From assembly GCA_029204225.1 (NCBI GenBank), contig CM055096.1, positions 63,331,240 to 63,395,239 on the forward strand: a stretch of DNA of 64,000 nucleotides, read 5' to 3'. Source of the stretch: Diphasiastrum complanatum. Lineage: Eukaryota; Streptophyta; Lycopodiopsida; Lycopodiales; Lycopodiaceae. The position numbers were made by a program, and so were the translations under genes. Shown here piece by piece: positions 53,765 to 64,000 of the stretch. How positions within the stretch are numbered: position 1 is the first letter of the stretch; each line of letters begins with the position of its first letter. The notes beneath the pieces are model-generated. The model ran no database searches. It had not been told where the DNA came from and saw only the letters and a list, made by a program, of their open reading frames with translations.

Positions 53765-54480
53765 GATCAAGCCGGAGGATCAGGCTGCCAAAACTTACGT
53801 AATCGGCTACCATTCATACACTATTTTAGTCATAATATTGTAAAGAATCTTATTTGAAGATTCTGCTTGTCCATTACCCCTCGGATAATACGGAGTACTA
53901 AACTGATGAACAACAAAAAATTCCTCCAATAAACACTTAATTGTTTCATTGACAAAATGTGTTCACTCAATGCATTACAAAGTACAAATGGCATAACTTT
54001 ATAAGCGTAGGTTCCCCATTCTGTTGCAAAAGTTGTTTTATACTGATCAGTAGGTGCAAATTTGACTTGATTGTATCCACAGGATCCTTCCTAAAAACTA
54101 TAAGCTTCTACTCCAGCAAGGCGATCCAAAATGCTTTTCGTGAAAGGTAATGGAAAATGATCATTTCGCATAACTTTGTTCAATGCCAAGTTCACACAAA
54201 TTCGCATCTTGCCATTTTTCTTTGGAACGACAACGATTCATGAAATCCATTCGGTATGCTCAATCTCATAAATGAAATCAGCTATCAATAATCTTTGCAA
54301 CTCCTTCTTTATAAGATCTGTAACATTCGGATTGCATCGATAAAATCTTGTTACCTTTGGAATAGCATCAGATACCAATGGGATAATATGATCGACCAGT
54401 GAAGTAGGAATTCCCTTTAGATCCTTGTAAGACCAAGCAAAACAATCTTGATACTTGACCAACAATTTTTTCAACGTATT
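53765..54480 (-). pseudogene. pol: Athila/Tat-like element 2 RT fused to integrase end
   Basis: On the minus strand RT starts with LLVKYQDCFAWSYKDLKGIP and LIADFIYEIEHTEWIS (54474-54238). It continues after a stop as VVPKKNGKMRICVNLALNKV and PTDQYKTTFATEWGTYAYKV up to CNAL near 53970. There it jumps to the end of the integrase core: FVVHQFSTPYYPRGNGQAES (Glu kept) and SNKILYNIMTKIV. The RT catalytic box, RNase H and most of integrase are deleted. The RT start closely resembles that of element 1 (FAWSYKEMKGVP). Confidence 0.85.
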
Positions 54481-55470
54481 GAACTGGTCCTGTCAAAAGT
54501 TGTGCTCCAACTTGCACTATCTTATCATCTTCCCTTGGTTTCGCTAGACTCATAGGTTGCATCCTAGCTGGTCCATCATAAACTTCTTGTGTTTTTGGCA
54601 CTTGGTCTTCAGATTCACGATGAGCTTTCGACAACATAGTTATAACATCATCTAGAGTATAACTTTTGAAATGATCTGACATGTCATGTTGAACTTCATT
54701 TGCTTTCTCTTGTTCAAAGGGATTAACCTTTGTTTTCCGTTTAGATTTCTTGCTAAAGTTCTTTGAGAGGGCGACGACTTCCTAGAGCTCTGACTTGATG
54801 AATCATCTTTGATATGTCCTTTATCTTTATGCAATAAAGGTGGTACATCAACATGGTCACTAATTTTTGGATCAACCATAAAAACTGCCTCATTTGGTGG
54901 GCTTTTCCATTTCAGAACCATGTTATAGTGCTTTTTAGCTTTTTTTTTTTGTCATCAGTCCTGTAGACTTCTCTTCCTTCATGATGACTGCTTTTTGTGG
55001 TTTGTTTGGCAGATCATCAGGAATATGTCGGACTTGTAGGATCCATATGGCTTAAGATTTGCTCATCAGTAAGTCCTACATTATTGGGAATAAGTTTGGA
55101 TCTGAAATTGGTTCGATCAAAATCCATGCTACATTCATCATATTGACTGGAAATGTGATGAGTGTATGAAGAGTGCGATCATCTATAGGAATGTCACTTA
55201 CTTCTGAATTGTCATCATGTCGACACATGTAGCCCTCTATACAATCAACAGTTGCAAGTGCTTGATTTTAGTTAACATTACTAGCTTGAGAATCATAATG
55301 GACTCCCAAAGCTTTTTCTGCTCGGTCACAAGTATGATCCGTTGTTGAAGAGTCCTAATCTCCCTTCTGGATAGCTGGCTTGATCGTCCACGTCAATGGA
55401 TCAACTTTGACTACTCGTTCACGGTTTTCAAATGAGATTTTTCTTGTACCCTAGTTATGAATTACTTGTG
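54481..55470 (-). pseudogene. pol: Element 2 pre-RT region of pol
   Basis: Two open minus-strand frames (54682-54368 and 54921-54652) contain SYTLDDVITMLSKAHRES and KWKSPPNEAVFMVDPKISDH. The first matches the place of YTTDDVIINIGKAKRES in element 1 (about 9130-9180), so the two elements share this pre-RT part. The rest to 55470 is broken by many stops. Confidence 0.7.
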
Positions 55471-55730
55471 CAACTCGTAACCAAGGGCATTCCATAAAAT
55501 CCCATAAACTGATGGTGCTTCCGGTAAGTCCATTACTACAAAAGTAATGACAAACTGGTTACCAGCAATTTTAACTGGTAAGTCTTCCACCATGCCTTTA
55601 GGTCGAATTGTAGACTAATTGGCCAACTTAATTGCAAAAGTCACAGGTTTCATCTTTGTAAGAACCCATTTGGAACACAACTTAGTAGAAATAAGAGTGA
55701 CTCCTGACCCTCCATCTATCACTCCTGCCT
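55471..55730 (-). pseudogene. pol: Element 2 protease
   Basis: The minus strand reads VIDGGSGVTLISTKLCSKWV (about 55665-55722), the Asp-Gly-Gly-Ser-Gly-Val form of the Athila/Tat aspartic protease. MVEDLPVKIAGNQFVITFVV, MDLPEAPSVYGILWNALGY and a stop region follow. The alignment with element 1 (DRGSGVNIIAMSLAKAWGIS) is clear. Confidence 0.75.
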
Positions 55731-56150
55731 CACGATCAAAATGTTTATGTTGAATAGACAAGGTGATGTTCCTATGTTCGCTCTCCCAGACGGCCCCTAT
55801 ATTGAGTACTTCATTTGATTCTTCAAATCCGACACAATATAGTGGTTCCCGCTGGACTGTTGGTTCAGTTTTGGTCTATCCATATCTCAACTCTGAGAGG
55901 AAGAAATACCACAATATGAGATAGTGGATTAAAGACTTACAAGAAGAAGGAGCCTTGGAAAATGTCTGAGCTGCAGCAGAAGTTCATTCTATACATGTGC
56001 CACAAATAGATGATTTAGTAACGATTTTAAGAAATATGACTAGATTTGAAAATCCATTATATCTAGGCAACTCTAAATGAGGAGGTCTTCTAATAATAGG
56101 ACAGAGTTGAGGTCCATCAAGATTAGGGTCTCCAAAGTCAGCCATTTTAG
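55731..56150 (-). pseudogene. gag: Element 2 gag remnant
   Basis: A start codon near 56146 on the minus strand opens MADFGDPNLDGPQL and LPRYNGFSNLVIFLKIV, followed by stops. Most of the gag core and the zinc knuckles are deleted, because the protease appears only 430 bp downstream. Confidence 0.55.
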
Positions 56151-56441
56151 AATAATTTTTCCGAAAAAATGGAAACTATATAAGGTAATCCTTGCATATG
56201 TGATCGAATCTAGATTTTTCAAAGATTCTATCTAGATTTTTTAATTAAATCCTATCTTTTGGTCTGATCTGCAACAACTTGATCACTTGATGATAATCAG
56301 ACTCCAAATTTTTAAAAAAAAGATCTTGATCAAGCGATCGACATTCTACAAGTAGAAATTTCTAAGAATCAGTATCAACCCTAAATCTTTCACAAATTTG
56401 ATAGTAGCTAGATCAGGTAGATTAAAACTCATAAATGGTAT

Positions 56442-57116
56442 TGGTGAAGGTTCCCTATGCGAACTAACCTTCTCGTGTCTGACAATAGGTAGAACATAAC
56501 TAAAACCAGAGTAGAACTGGCAAAAGTTCTTTTGGCGAACAATAATTTACAGTTTGGAGAGAGTTAAAATGAACTTTTTGAACAATATTGATGGAACTCA
56601 AAAATGATGGATCACTAAATTTGGAAACCTCATGGAAGTCGGTGAAGGTTGAAGAGTGATACTGTTATTTTTACAAAAAATGTTAATTTTTTGACAAAAA
56701 TAGCTCAGTATAACAAATAAACTTGACTTCGGCCTTATTGATTACCAAAAATAACAAGATGAACTAACTCTGACACTTGCGAAGGTTTCTCTCAAATAAC
56801 TGATATTCTTGCAGAAAGGTGTAAAACTTTCTACAAAAGGTTACCAACAACTAGTGGGACAATCACTTTAGTCTTCTCTTTTTAAAATTAAACTTCGCTG
56901 ACCTGGCTATAAGTAGATATGGGTCAGATCTATATACAATACACCAGATGAAGGATGATTTTAAAACAAAATTGATTCTGGGAGGTTTTTCATTTTTTTG
57001 ACAGTTTTTCTTCAATTTTTGAAAACTGGCTAGAAAGTAACCTTCGCCCTTCAATATGTAGCTTCGCTACATTAGGGCGGTCTTGCCTGCACGTGAGCGA
57101 AGGTTGATCACACAAA
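56442..57116. repeat. Cluster of GGCGAAGGTT words, 5' side of gag
   Basis: About nine variants occur near 56442, 56466, 56534, 56641, 56779, 56891, 57040, 57062 and 57107, in both orientations. The region is the leader of element 2 by position, upstream of its gag start. Confidence 0.75.
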
Positions 57117-57853
57117 AATTATCATTGTTTGATGAAGATTTTCTCCCTTTTGTCAAAAAAATTGTAGAAAATGAACAATTTTTGTGGTTTCTTTGATTTA
57201 TTCAGATCCAAATGGATCTTAGCAATGGTGATCTATCTGGCCTTCCTTGCTCAACAATCAAAACAGATTAAAAATGCCTAAATGCAAGTGTCGTGACTCA
57301 CTGAACTCAGTTTTATAGATTTATGTGCAACATAAATGATATCATTCCCAAAAAGAATCGAAATAGTTAATATTGTTTTGTATAAATATCTTATATAGTA
57401 AAATAGATATTTAACTGGTCATCCACATATGTTTAGGTCGGTAGCCAATACTACCACATATTCAATTTTAAATGATTCATCTCTAATATCGATTTGTATA
57501 ACATTTTCAATTCATCTGCTCTTCTCATACAATCATCTTTGTATAATTATCGTTGTACTGAACTGATTAATCAATCTATTACACAAGCCATAACATTATT
57601 CTCATATGGTTAAGATGTTATATATTCACTGAATCAATCTAGTAGTTAAGTCCAAAACGCTAATGAACCAGAGAATCAACATCTCTTCAAGACATAATTG
57701 TACTTGATAGAGAATAAGATAATGCTTGCTTCAGTCTGATTTAGGTTAGCAAATCTATGTATTATGTCATACATCCATTCCATTGTGCACCAATGAACAC
57801 TTTAATAGAATAAAGAGATCATACTTAATGACAACAAATCATAAGCAGAATTT

Positions 57854-57856
<3 letters not shown>
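57117..57856. other. No gene or primer-binding site found
   Basis: The leader and 5' LTR of element 2 should end here, but no TGGCGCC-type primer-binding site was seen on the minus strand. The sequence is AT-rich. Confidence 0.35.

Positions 57857-57947
<91 letters not shown>
57857..57947 (+). repeat. (AG)n microsatellite, about 45 units
   Basis: An uninterrupted AG run of about 91 bp, the longest in the window. The Arg-Glu frame across it is an artefact. Confidence 0.95.
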
Positions 57948-57949
<2 letters not shown>

Positions 57950-60262
57950 ATCACATAGTCCCTCTCGACAAGTCAAGACCAAACCCTTTGAACCCTTCAA
58001 TTTATAGCATAACAGGTTAAAATTTAGTTGTATAGAATCTTACAGTACATAGTACCAAAAAGTGAAGCAAGTTTTAAGACACCCAGCTGTTACCTGCCAC
58101 CATCCCACAAAGCAAAACCACACGAGTTAGTTGCGTGAGAAAGACAGGTGTCATAGTTGAGCATCAATTGTTATCCATGTCCAAAACAAGATTCACTACT
58201 TCATCAACATGATTGCAATTACAAATCATTTGTCCAATCTTCCCAATCATACATTTTATAAATAGCAATACATTCTGCCCTTTTAATGAAACCGTATCAG
58301 GGTAGATGCCATACTGATAAGTATAAGATCAAAATAGAATGTATTTGGTTCACAAAGTAGCACCAATATGTAAGAAGCCATCAAGCAATGCACAAGCTAC
58401 AAAGAGACATGACTTTGACCTCAGTGCCGAGTACTAGGGCAGATTCATGCCATGCTAGCTCCACGGACGTCCCATGAATCATACTTGGAAGTCCAAGCAG
58501 TTAAAGGCTTGGGCAAATCCATGCCATTCAAGCACCTCAAAATCAAACTCTGAAAACATTCCTAGCTTACTTACATGGGCTGCACTTATATTGATGATTC
58601 ATTTTTTCATATAAGACGTGATACCCTCTCATAGGCAACAACCAATGATCAGAAAAAATTTTAAGCTCAGAGTTATCTCTAGTTTAGCAAACATGGCCGA
58701 CCAAAAGCGACCAATGAACTTCAAATCACGAATGTTCATGATGTCACTTTGGTAATCCATAAAGCGTAAACATACACTCTATAACTAACCTGGTCTATAC
58801 TCGAATAAACATAGTCGATTTGGTAAGGTGATCAGTTGTACCAAAATTCAACTAACCTTTTTATTCATTCGGGGTATGAACACTATCCTCTCCTATGGAT
58901 TAGGTATATCCTAGAATCTGAGTTATGATTTACCAATCTCAACTCTCCAGATTTCGGAGACCATACCCTATCATAAGAGTACATCACAATTCTTAAAAGA
59001 CACATGAGTTGTTCCAAACGTCCTTTCCATCTGAAAAGTTTCAGACTTTTCCAACACACATACGGTGTTTGTATAAGGATTGTAAATCAAAAAACGCCCT
59101 TACTTTAGACATGGCACGAATTGTCATTCCAAAGTTAGGGTCCCAATCTAGAATATGTCTAGATTTTCCTCTTAAGTTCTAATCTAGAATAACTTAAAAT
59201 TTACCAGAACCTCATTACGTGAAGTTCTAACTTTTGGCAAACAACAACTATCCAACTCTCTTGAGTCTTCTAGGATAACAATCCATCTATTCCAAACGGG
59301 AAAAGATAAGGCCCAAAAGTTCTTGTGTATTCTATGCACATCCATCTGTAAATGAATCCAAAATGACTCATAAATGTTGTGACTTATAAGCAATACATTT
59401 CAACAACAATATCCATAAGTAAGATTATATTGTTGATTTACAACAACTAACTCAGAAGTAGCGCTCCCGACTCGGTTAGCTGTATCGAATTTAGAAAATG
59501 TTTAAATGTCTCGATGTGGTACCAAAACACCACATTTAATCTGATTCTAAATCACTTCTAGGTCAATAAGCCATTTTCAATGAGAAATTACTATAACCCA
59601 ACGAGAAATTGTCTCAAACACAATTCTCATCAATATACCTATATACCAACAACTAGTTTATGCATGCAATTAACTTAGTTCATGGAATACTTTGTAGATC
59701 CACATGATTAATAGTTTGTACAAAAGGTTTAATGATCCCACAAAGATTCACTACATAGCATATCTCTACAGATAACTCATGATCTGTACACAACACTTTC
59801 ATAACCGAGAATCTTGTAACTTGGTTATCCTCTAAGAGAGAATATTTTTCAAAGAGTGCTATTTCACATCCAAAATCTCAATCGGAGATTAACTCAAAAG
59901 AATATATTGTTAGCATGAATTTCTTCTCTTACATCAATCCACGGATCTCAGTCCACACTAAGATCAAGTTGACTGCTTCTAGCAAGGAACAAGTTTCAAC
60001 AAACCCTCATTTTACAATAGAATTCAGTAGTTCTTATACAAATCAATCGGACTTGTTATCAGCAACTTTTCTACTGCAAGAGTGCTTTCTAATTTTTCCC
60101 CCCGTTAAATCATCAAACCTGATATCTACTATAATCCATAAAGGATTTATGTAATATCAAAATATCCTACAGTTTTTTATTTATAAAACAGGTCCGTCAT
60201 CTATAACAGATTCCTCCTGGAATTTCTAACAAATGCTTCTCCTTGATAACTCTCTTTTCTTC
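57948..60262. other. No gene seen; GGGCARATCC words at 58432 and 58508
   Basis: AT-rich sequence. The words tactagggcagattcatgcc and gcttgggcaaatccatgcc match those at 50.4-50.8 kb. No coding frame is convincing. Confidence 0.4.
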
Positions 60263-61060
60263 CTACCTCTCCCCCTTTTTAATAGGAAATGCCACAAGTT
60301 TCCAAGGGGTGCATATCATTTGTGATTTGCTCAAGAGAAGAGTCAAAGAAGAGATCCGAGAAAATCTTGAAAGCCAAAGAAGTGTTGCATCATTGTAAGC
60401 AAATACCAATGATGTCCCAACACAGTGACTTAACAAAAAATCTTCTTTATTACCAAGCTGAGAATTAACCCATAAATCAGGATTTCTTGAAGATTCAAGT
60501 AGAGAAATTAGAACAATTTCATTAACTATTTTTGTGACATCATCCATGGTCAACGGGTAATAAAAAATTACCTTCCAGGGAATCACAAAAAAATTTGGTT
60601 AGTGAATGTTAAGAAATACACCAATATACTATTTCGAAGAAATAGCTTACCGGGTTTTCGGTTTTGTAAATTTGAGATATCCAAAAAAGGGGTCATGACC
60701 AATATCTCAAATTTCTAGCAAAACACCCATTTTATGACCGATAGAATTTGGCATCAGTTAGATTTACGGCCATACTATGGTCAACTGATCCAGTTAGTTT
60801 CAGATCTTCATTTTGGAATCGTCTGCATCCCATACCACAAGTTCTTCCTCCACAAAGGCCCTCCACTTCCTGATCAAAGTGCAGAAAAAATAAGACAGGT
60901 ATATGAATTTGTTGGGAATTATTCACAAATTTCAACTTCATAAACAATTACCAATTCATATATTCTTTCGTTCCTTTTTCACCAAAAGGATCAAAGTATT
61001 CATGCCTTGAGTGACAGATTTAGAAATGGAAAAGAATAAATTAGCTTTTTTTTTTGTTCT
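60263..61060 (-). pseudogene. Unidentified minus-strand frames
   Basis: Open pieces at 60586-60263 (LTMDDVTKIVNEIVLISLLE, NPDLWVNSQLGNKEDFLLSH) and 60947-60732 point the same way as the RT-like remnant at 61.3-61.8 kb and may be its continuation. No motif can be named. Confidence 0.3.
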
Positions 61061-61289
61061 AAACAACAAACGATGTTGGTACGCCCACGACTTCAAGCAC
61101 ATCAAGAAAACAACATTTTTGTTCCATTTTTAGTCTTTCCATCATAGGCCTCTGGGCCGTTTCTGGCCGTGCCCTTGATCACCTTGGCCAAAAAGAATTC
61201 TCGTTCTCGGTTGCCCATTGCAGTTAAAAAAGCCCGTTGGTATGAATGTGCCTTAAGGCCTGACCCTCCATGAGAGTGGAGACAGAATA

Positions 61290-61830
61290 CCAAGAGCTCT
61301 AGAAAGAAATGTGGCCACCTTTGAAAAGTAGCAGTCATGTGCATTTGTAATCCATCTAAAAGTATTTTTATGTGCTTTAAAAGTGCAGAAAAGAAATGGT
61401 AATTCTTCTTTCCCAAGAAGGTCATCTAGCAGTATATTAGAAAAAGTGTGTTTAGTAACCTTCAATGCATTATCAATTTTATTGTTATAAATGTTTGGAA
61501 AAGAAGCAAAGTCTGGACCAAATAATCTTTGCAACGCCAAGTTTCTAACAAAGTTTATGCACATGAAACAAGGATTATGTTGGGCTTTATCTGTTCCATT
61601 TACATACAGGAAGGTAGTGATCTAGTCATGTTCATCAATAGCATTTCTTAAATCCCTCTTTGCGAAGTTTTTACCATGCAACCATCTAGTCTTCTTTAAA
61701 AATTTTGTCACAGTAAGCTTGCAAATAAGAGCATGTTCCACAATAGTATCATGATCCACATTTTGATAACTGGGTAAGAAAGTGGTGAAGCACTCATAAG
61801 AAAAAGTCTTATATTATATCGTTTCAAGCC
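61290..61830 (-). pseudogene. Penelope-like or other non-LTR RT remnant (tentative)
   Basis: The minus strand reads, with one stop, LKKTRWLHGKNFAKRDLRNA, TTFLYVNGTDKAQHNPCF and then the open frame 61564-61253: CINFVRNLALQRLFGPDFAS, KIDNALKVTKHTFSNILLDD, ELPFLFCTFKAHKNTFRW and ITNAHDCYFSKVATFLSRAL. The phrase LPFLFCTFKAHKNTFRWITN recalls the LPxLYxxPKxHKxxxxxRxI segment of Penelope-type reverse transcriptases. The catalytic Asp-Asp box was not found. The frame is lost at about 61290. The family assignment is a guess from one motif. Confidence 0.35.
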
Positions 61831-61864
61831 ACAAATGAAATTTAGTATAAGTATAGTCGAGTCC

Positions 61865-61866
<2 letters not shown>

Positions 61867-61938
<72 letters not shown>
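61867..61938 (+). repeat. (GA)n microsatellite, 36 units
   Basis: An uninterrupted GA run of 72 bp, starting after 'gtccat' much as the one at 52179 starts after 'atccat'. It lies upstream of the RT-like remnant on the minus strand. Confidence 0.95.
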
Positions 61939-61940
<2 letters not shown>

Positions 61941-61949
61941 TATCCACAT

Positions 61950-62577
61950 TAAGTATAGAATACTCAATACTTCTCTATTTCATTCCATTTCGATCAACAA
62001 TGAGAGTACATCAGTTCTTTATAGCCTCGCAATTGAGTCCTCCTAGAAAATAACTGTTGTAACTGCCTAACTACCACTAATATCGAATTTCAATTTTTGA
62101 CCCTGAATTGATTTCCTAAATTTGATCCATATTGATTTTTACTTAGAAATTGCATAGTAGCTAAAAAATCCCAAAGCTTATATCTATAGCAAAATCGACA
62201 TTTCTAATCCCTATAATACTAAGTACTTAATCACAATAACGTGAGCCATCACATGTCCTATCCCTCAAATTCATCAGGGCTTTCTTATGATGACGACGAG
62301 CTATAGTCTAGTCCCAACAAATACTTGGAATAATTTTTCTCTAAATAGCACGAATTCCTCCAATGAATGCAATGCAACCTGTACAGAAATTCACATTTTA
62401 GATTACAAAACAATCTCCATTCTCTACTATCACCTCGATCATTCACTGCATTTTCGGCATATAAACCTGCCTGGCAAGATTCCAATGGTTTTAACTTATA
62501 TTGAACAATTGTAGCATCCTTTATAAAGTTTGAATAATCATCAGATTGAGATGAACTTCCTTTTCTCAATATATGTG
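61950..62577 (-). pseudogene. Minus-strand remnant, unidentified
   Basis: An open frame at 62569-62285 (SQSDDYSNFIKDATIVQYKL, EWRLFCNLKCEFLYRLHCIH) ends in a Ser run. It is in line with the coding remnants on both sides. No motif is recognised. Confidence 0.3.
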
Positions 62578-63998
62578 TCAGACAAATTTCTTTAAAAATT
62601 CAGCAACACTCCAAATTCCATGCCATTTCTCATTTGAATATCCTTTAATTCCACATGGAAAGTAATATTCCAACATCCATAAATGTTCAAGATTTTGAAA
62701 TTGTGACGTGGTAGAAAAAACTTTCCTTTTAAGATGCAAAATTTCTCTGGCTAATACCAAATTTGGTTCCACAACTTCTCGTAGATTGGTCTTTTTCCTT
62801 TTGATATGACTCACTGTAGATGGCTGTTCAGGTGCAAATTCAGGGTTAGGTTCTATCATGGATGGATCTTGAAATTGATTCAACTCTGTAGCTCTCTTCA
62901 TCATAGAAACTCAGATAACAGCTCCAAAGTCTGAATCAATTTATCAGCTGCAGTGGTTTTGATAGCCAACAAATTTTGAAGCTCATGAGCTCTTTTTTCC
63001 AAAACAACCTCTTGTTCATGATCACTCACTTTATGACACAAAATGTGCATGTCTTTGTCAATTTTCATTTTATCTATAGATTCAGTATCATCGTCCTCAT
63101 CGGAACTGGATAAGCTTTCTGTCTCCACCCTCCTAAAAATTGCAACAGACAGCGCTTCATTTTCTTTCTACAGTGGTGCCAAGAATTTTGTTTTAGAAAT
63201 TTCAATAGTGTCGACTCGATATTTTTCAAACTTAGCCTTGTTAACAATACTACCCCCCTTTTCAGTGGTGACAGAGGTAAGAAAACAATGTAAGCTCCGA
63301 TTTTCCAATTGGGCTTTGGGCTTTCAATGCTTCCTATTTTAACTCTAAGCGCTCCTCCTGGAAAGTTTTGGCCAAATCCATACGAGGGTGAATATCATCC
63401 AATTCCTTTATTAAATTTAAAACGGCAGTTTGAGTAGCAACTCATTTTTGTTGTTCGACAAGGAAGAGGTGTTTCTGAACAACATGTTCAGATTTTAATT
63501 TTTCGTAAGCCTTCGACGATTCAGTAGACAACAAATCTTGTTGCAATCTTTCCTTTACCAGTTCAAAAATCTCCTCTTTTTTAGCAGCTAACTTCACATA
63601 TATCACTGTAACTCGGCTCGTAGTGGCAGTTAAGGCTGCAATAGTGCTTTGCGGTTGCTAAACTTTCAACCTCAAAGCTTCTAATTCATCCACTTCCTTC
63701 TATTGTTTCCGTACAAAATTCGCGACTTCATTTGTTGAAATAAACAAATTGTTCAAGGCAGAGTACAAAGAATGATGAGATAAATCATGAATACTATATG
63801 TGTCCTTACATATATTGGCATCTTTCTGCTCCTCATCTTTAGGGTTTATTGACAAAAATTCTTCCTTTGTCATTTAAAGGTCTTGGCAATCGTCTGTCTC
63901 CATAGCTTCATTAACTAGATTATCTGCCCTATCGTCGTCTGAAAGCTCTACTACTGTTTCGATAATAATTGAGTCCATAGCTTGGTCTTCTTCTTTAG
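62578..63998 (-). pseudogene. Acidic and coiled-coil protein remnant
   Basis: From the window end leftward on the minus strand: an acidic start (SIIIETVVELSDDDRADNLV), a region about 63850-63340 with few stops and heptad-like helices (LAAKKEEIFELVKERLQQDL, SSKAYEKLKSEHVVQKHLFL, LIKELDDIHPRMDLAKTF), then 63128-62901 (SLSSSDEDDDTESIDKMKID, VVLEKRAHELQNLLAIKT) and 62904-62578 (a basic KRKKTN patch; LVLAREILHLKRKVFSTT). The whole could be one protein of over 400 residues with an acidic/coiled-coil N-terminus. I do not recognise it. It may continue beyond the window. Stops near 63870, 63710, 63655 and 63455 show decay. Confidence 0.45.
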
Positions 63999-64000
63999 CA

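Noticed and set aside
57783-58007. Arg-Glu repeat protein across the (AG)n tract
   Set aside because: The frame exists only because a dinucleotide repeat has no stops. The same applies to the Leu-Ser and Arg-Glu frames over the tracts at 52.2 and 61.9 kb.

Overview
The window reads as nuclear DNA of a land plant, most likely a flowering plant with a large, repeat-filled genome. Evidence: LTR retrotransposons of both plant superfamilies (Ty1/copia and Ty3/gypsy), primer-binding sites complementary to initiator Met-tRNA (TGGTATCAGAGC type), spliced gene structure with GT/AG introns, long (GA)n microsatellites, and a small MITE and a tRNA-derived insertion with target-site duplications. Nothing bacterial, organellar or viral is seen. 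The species cannot be told from this sequence. Nearly all of the window is dead, nested transposon sequence. The only good host-gene candidate is a small spliced gene for a predicted membrane-anchored protein at about 26.2-27.6 kb.

Layout. 0-3 kb: a deleted copia element (family A). 3-4.8 kb: the 3' end and LTR of a gypsy element. 4.8-11.9 kb: a decayed Athila/Tat-like gypsy element (PBS, gag, protease, RT, integrase, then a further ORF behind a TATA box). 11.9-25.1 kb: a complex of three copia families (A, B, C), in which A and B are reciprocally chimeric and C sits inside B. 19.1-21.8 kb holds an unidentified coiled-coil coding remnant. 25.7-27.6 kb: the host gene, with a minisatellite in its first intron. 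29.5 kb: tRNA-derived insertion. 30.1-37.0 kb: gypsy fragments, including a well-preserved gag ORF that points away from its pol. 38.2-40.1 kb: two inverted copies of one LTR with primer-binding sites facing each other. 40-47 kb: no recognisable gene. 47.4-50.3 kb: an unidentified minus-strand remnant plus a copia C 3' end. 50.4-59 kb: a second Athila/Tat-like element on the minus strand. 60-64 kb: minus-strand remnants, one stretch resembling a Penelope-type RT and one a coiled-coil protein.

Two themes stand out. (1) Rearrangement: the copia A and B elements at 12.5-25.1 kb look cut and re-joined by one inversion of about 9.7 kb with breakpoints inside both integrase regions. (2) Word clusters: several retroelements carry their own 8-14 bp word, repeated many times in non-coding parts. 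In the two Athila/Tat-like elements the word cluster lies on both sides of gag-pol, and the downstream cluster is followed by a TATA box and an extra ORF. These two ORFs look weakly related. This shared order (word cluster, gag-pol, word cluster, TATA, accessory ORF) is the best candidate here for an undescribed arrangement. All assignments are by reading alone; no alignment or search was run.
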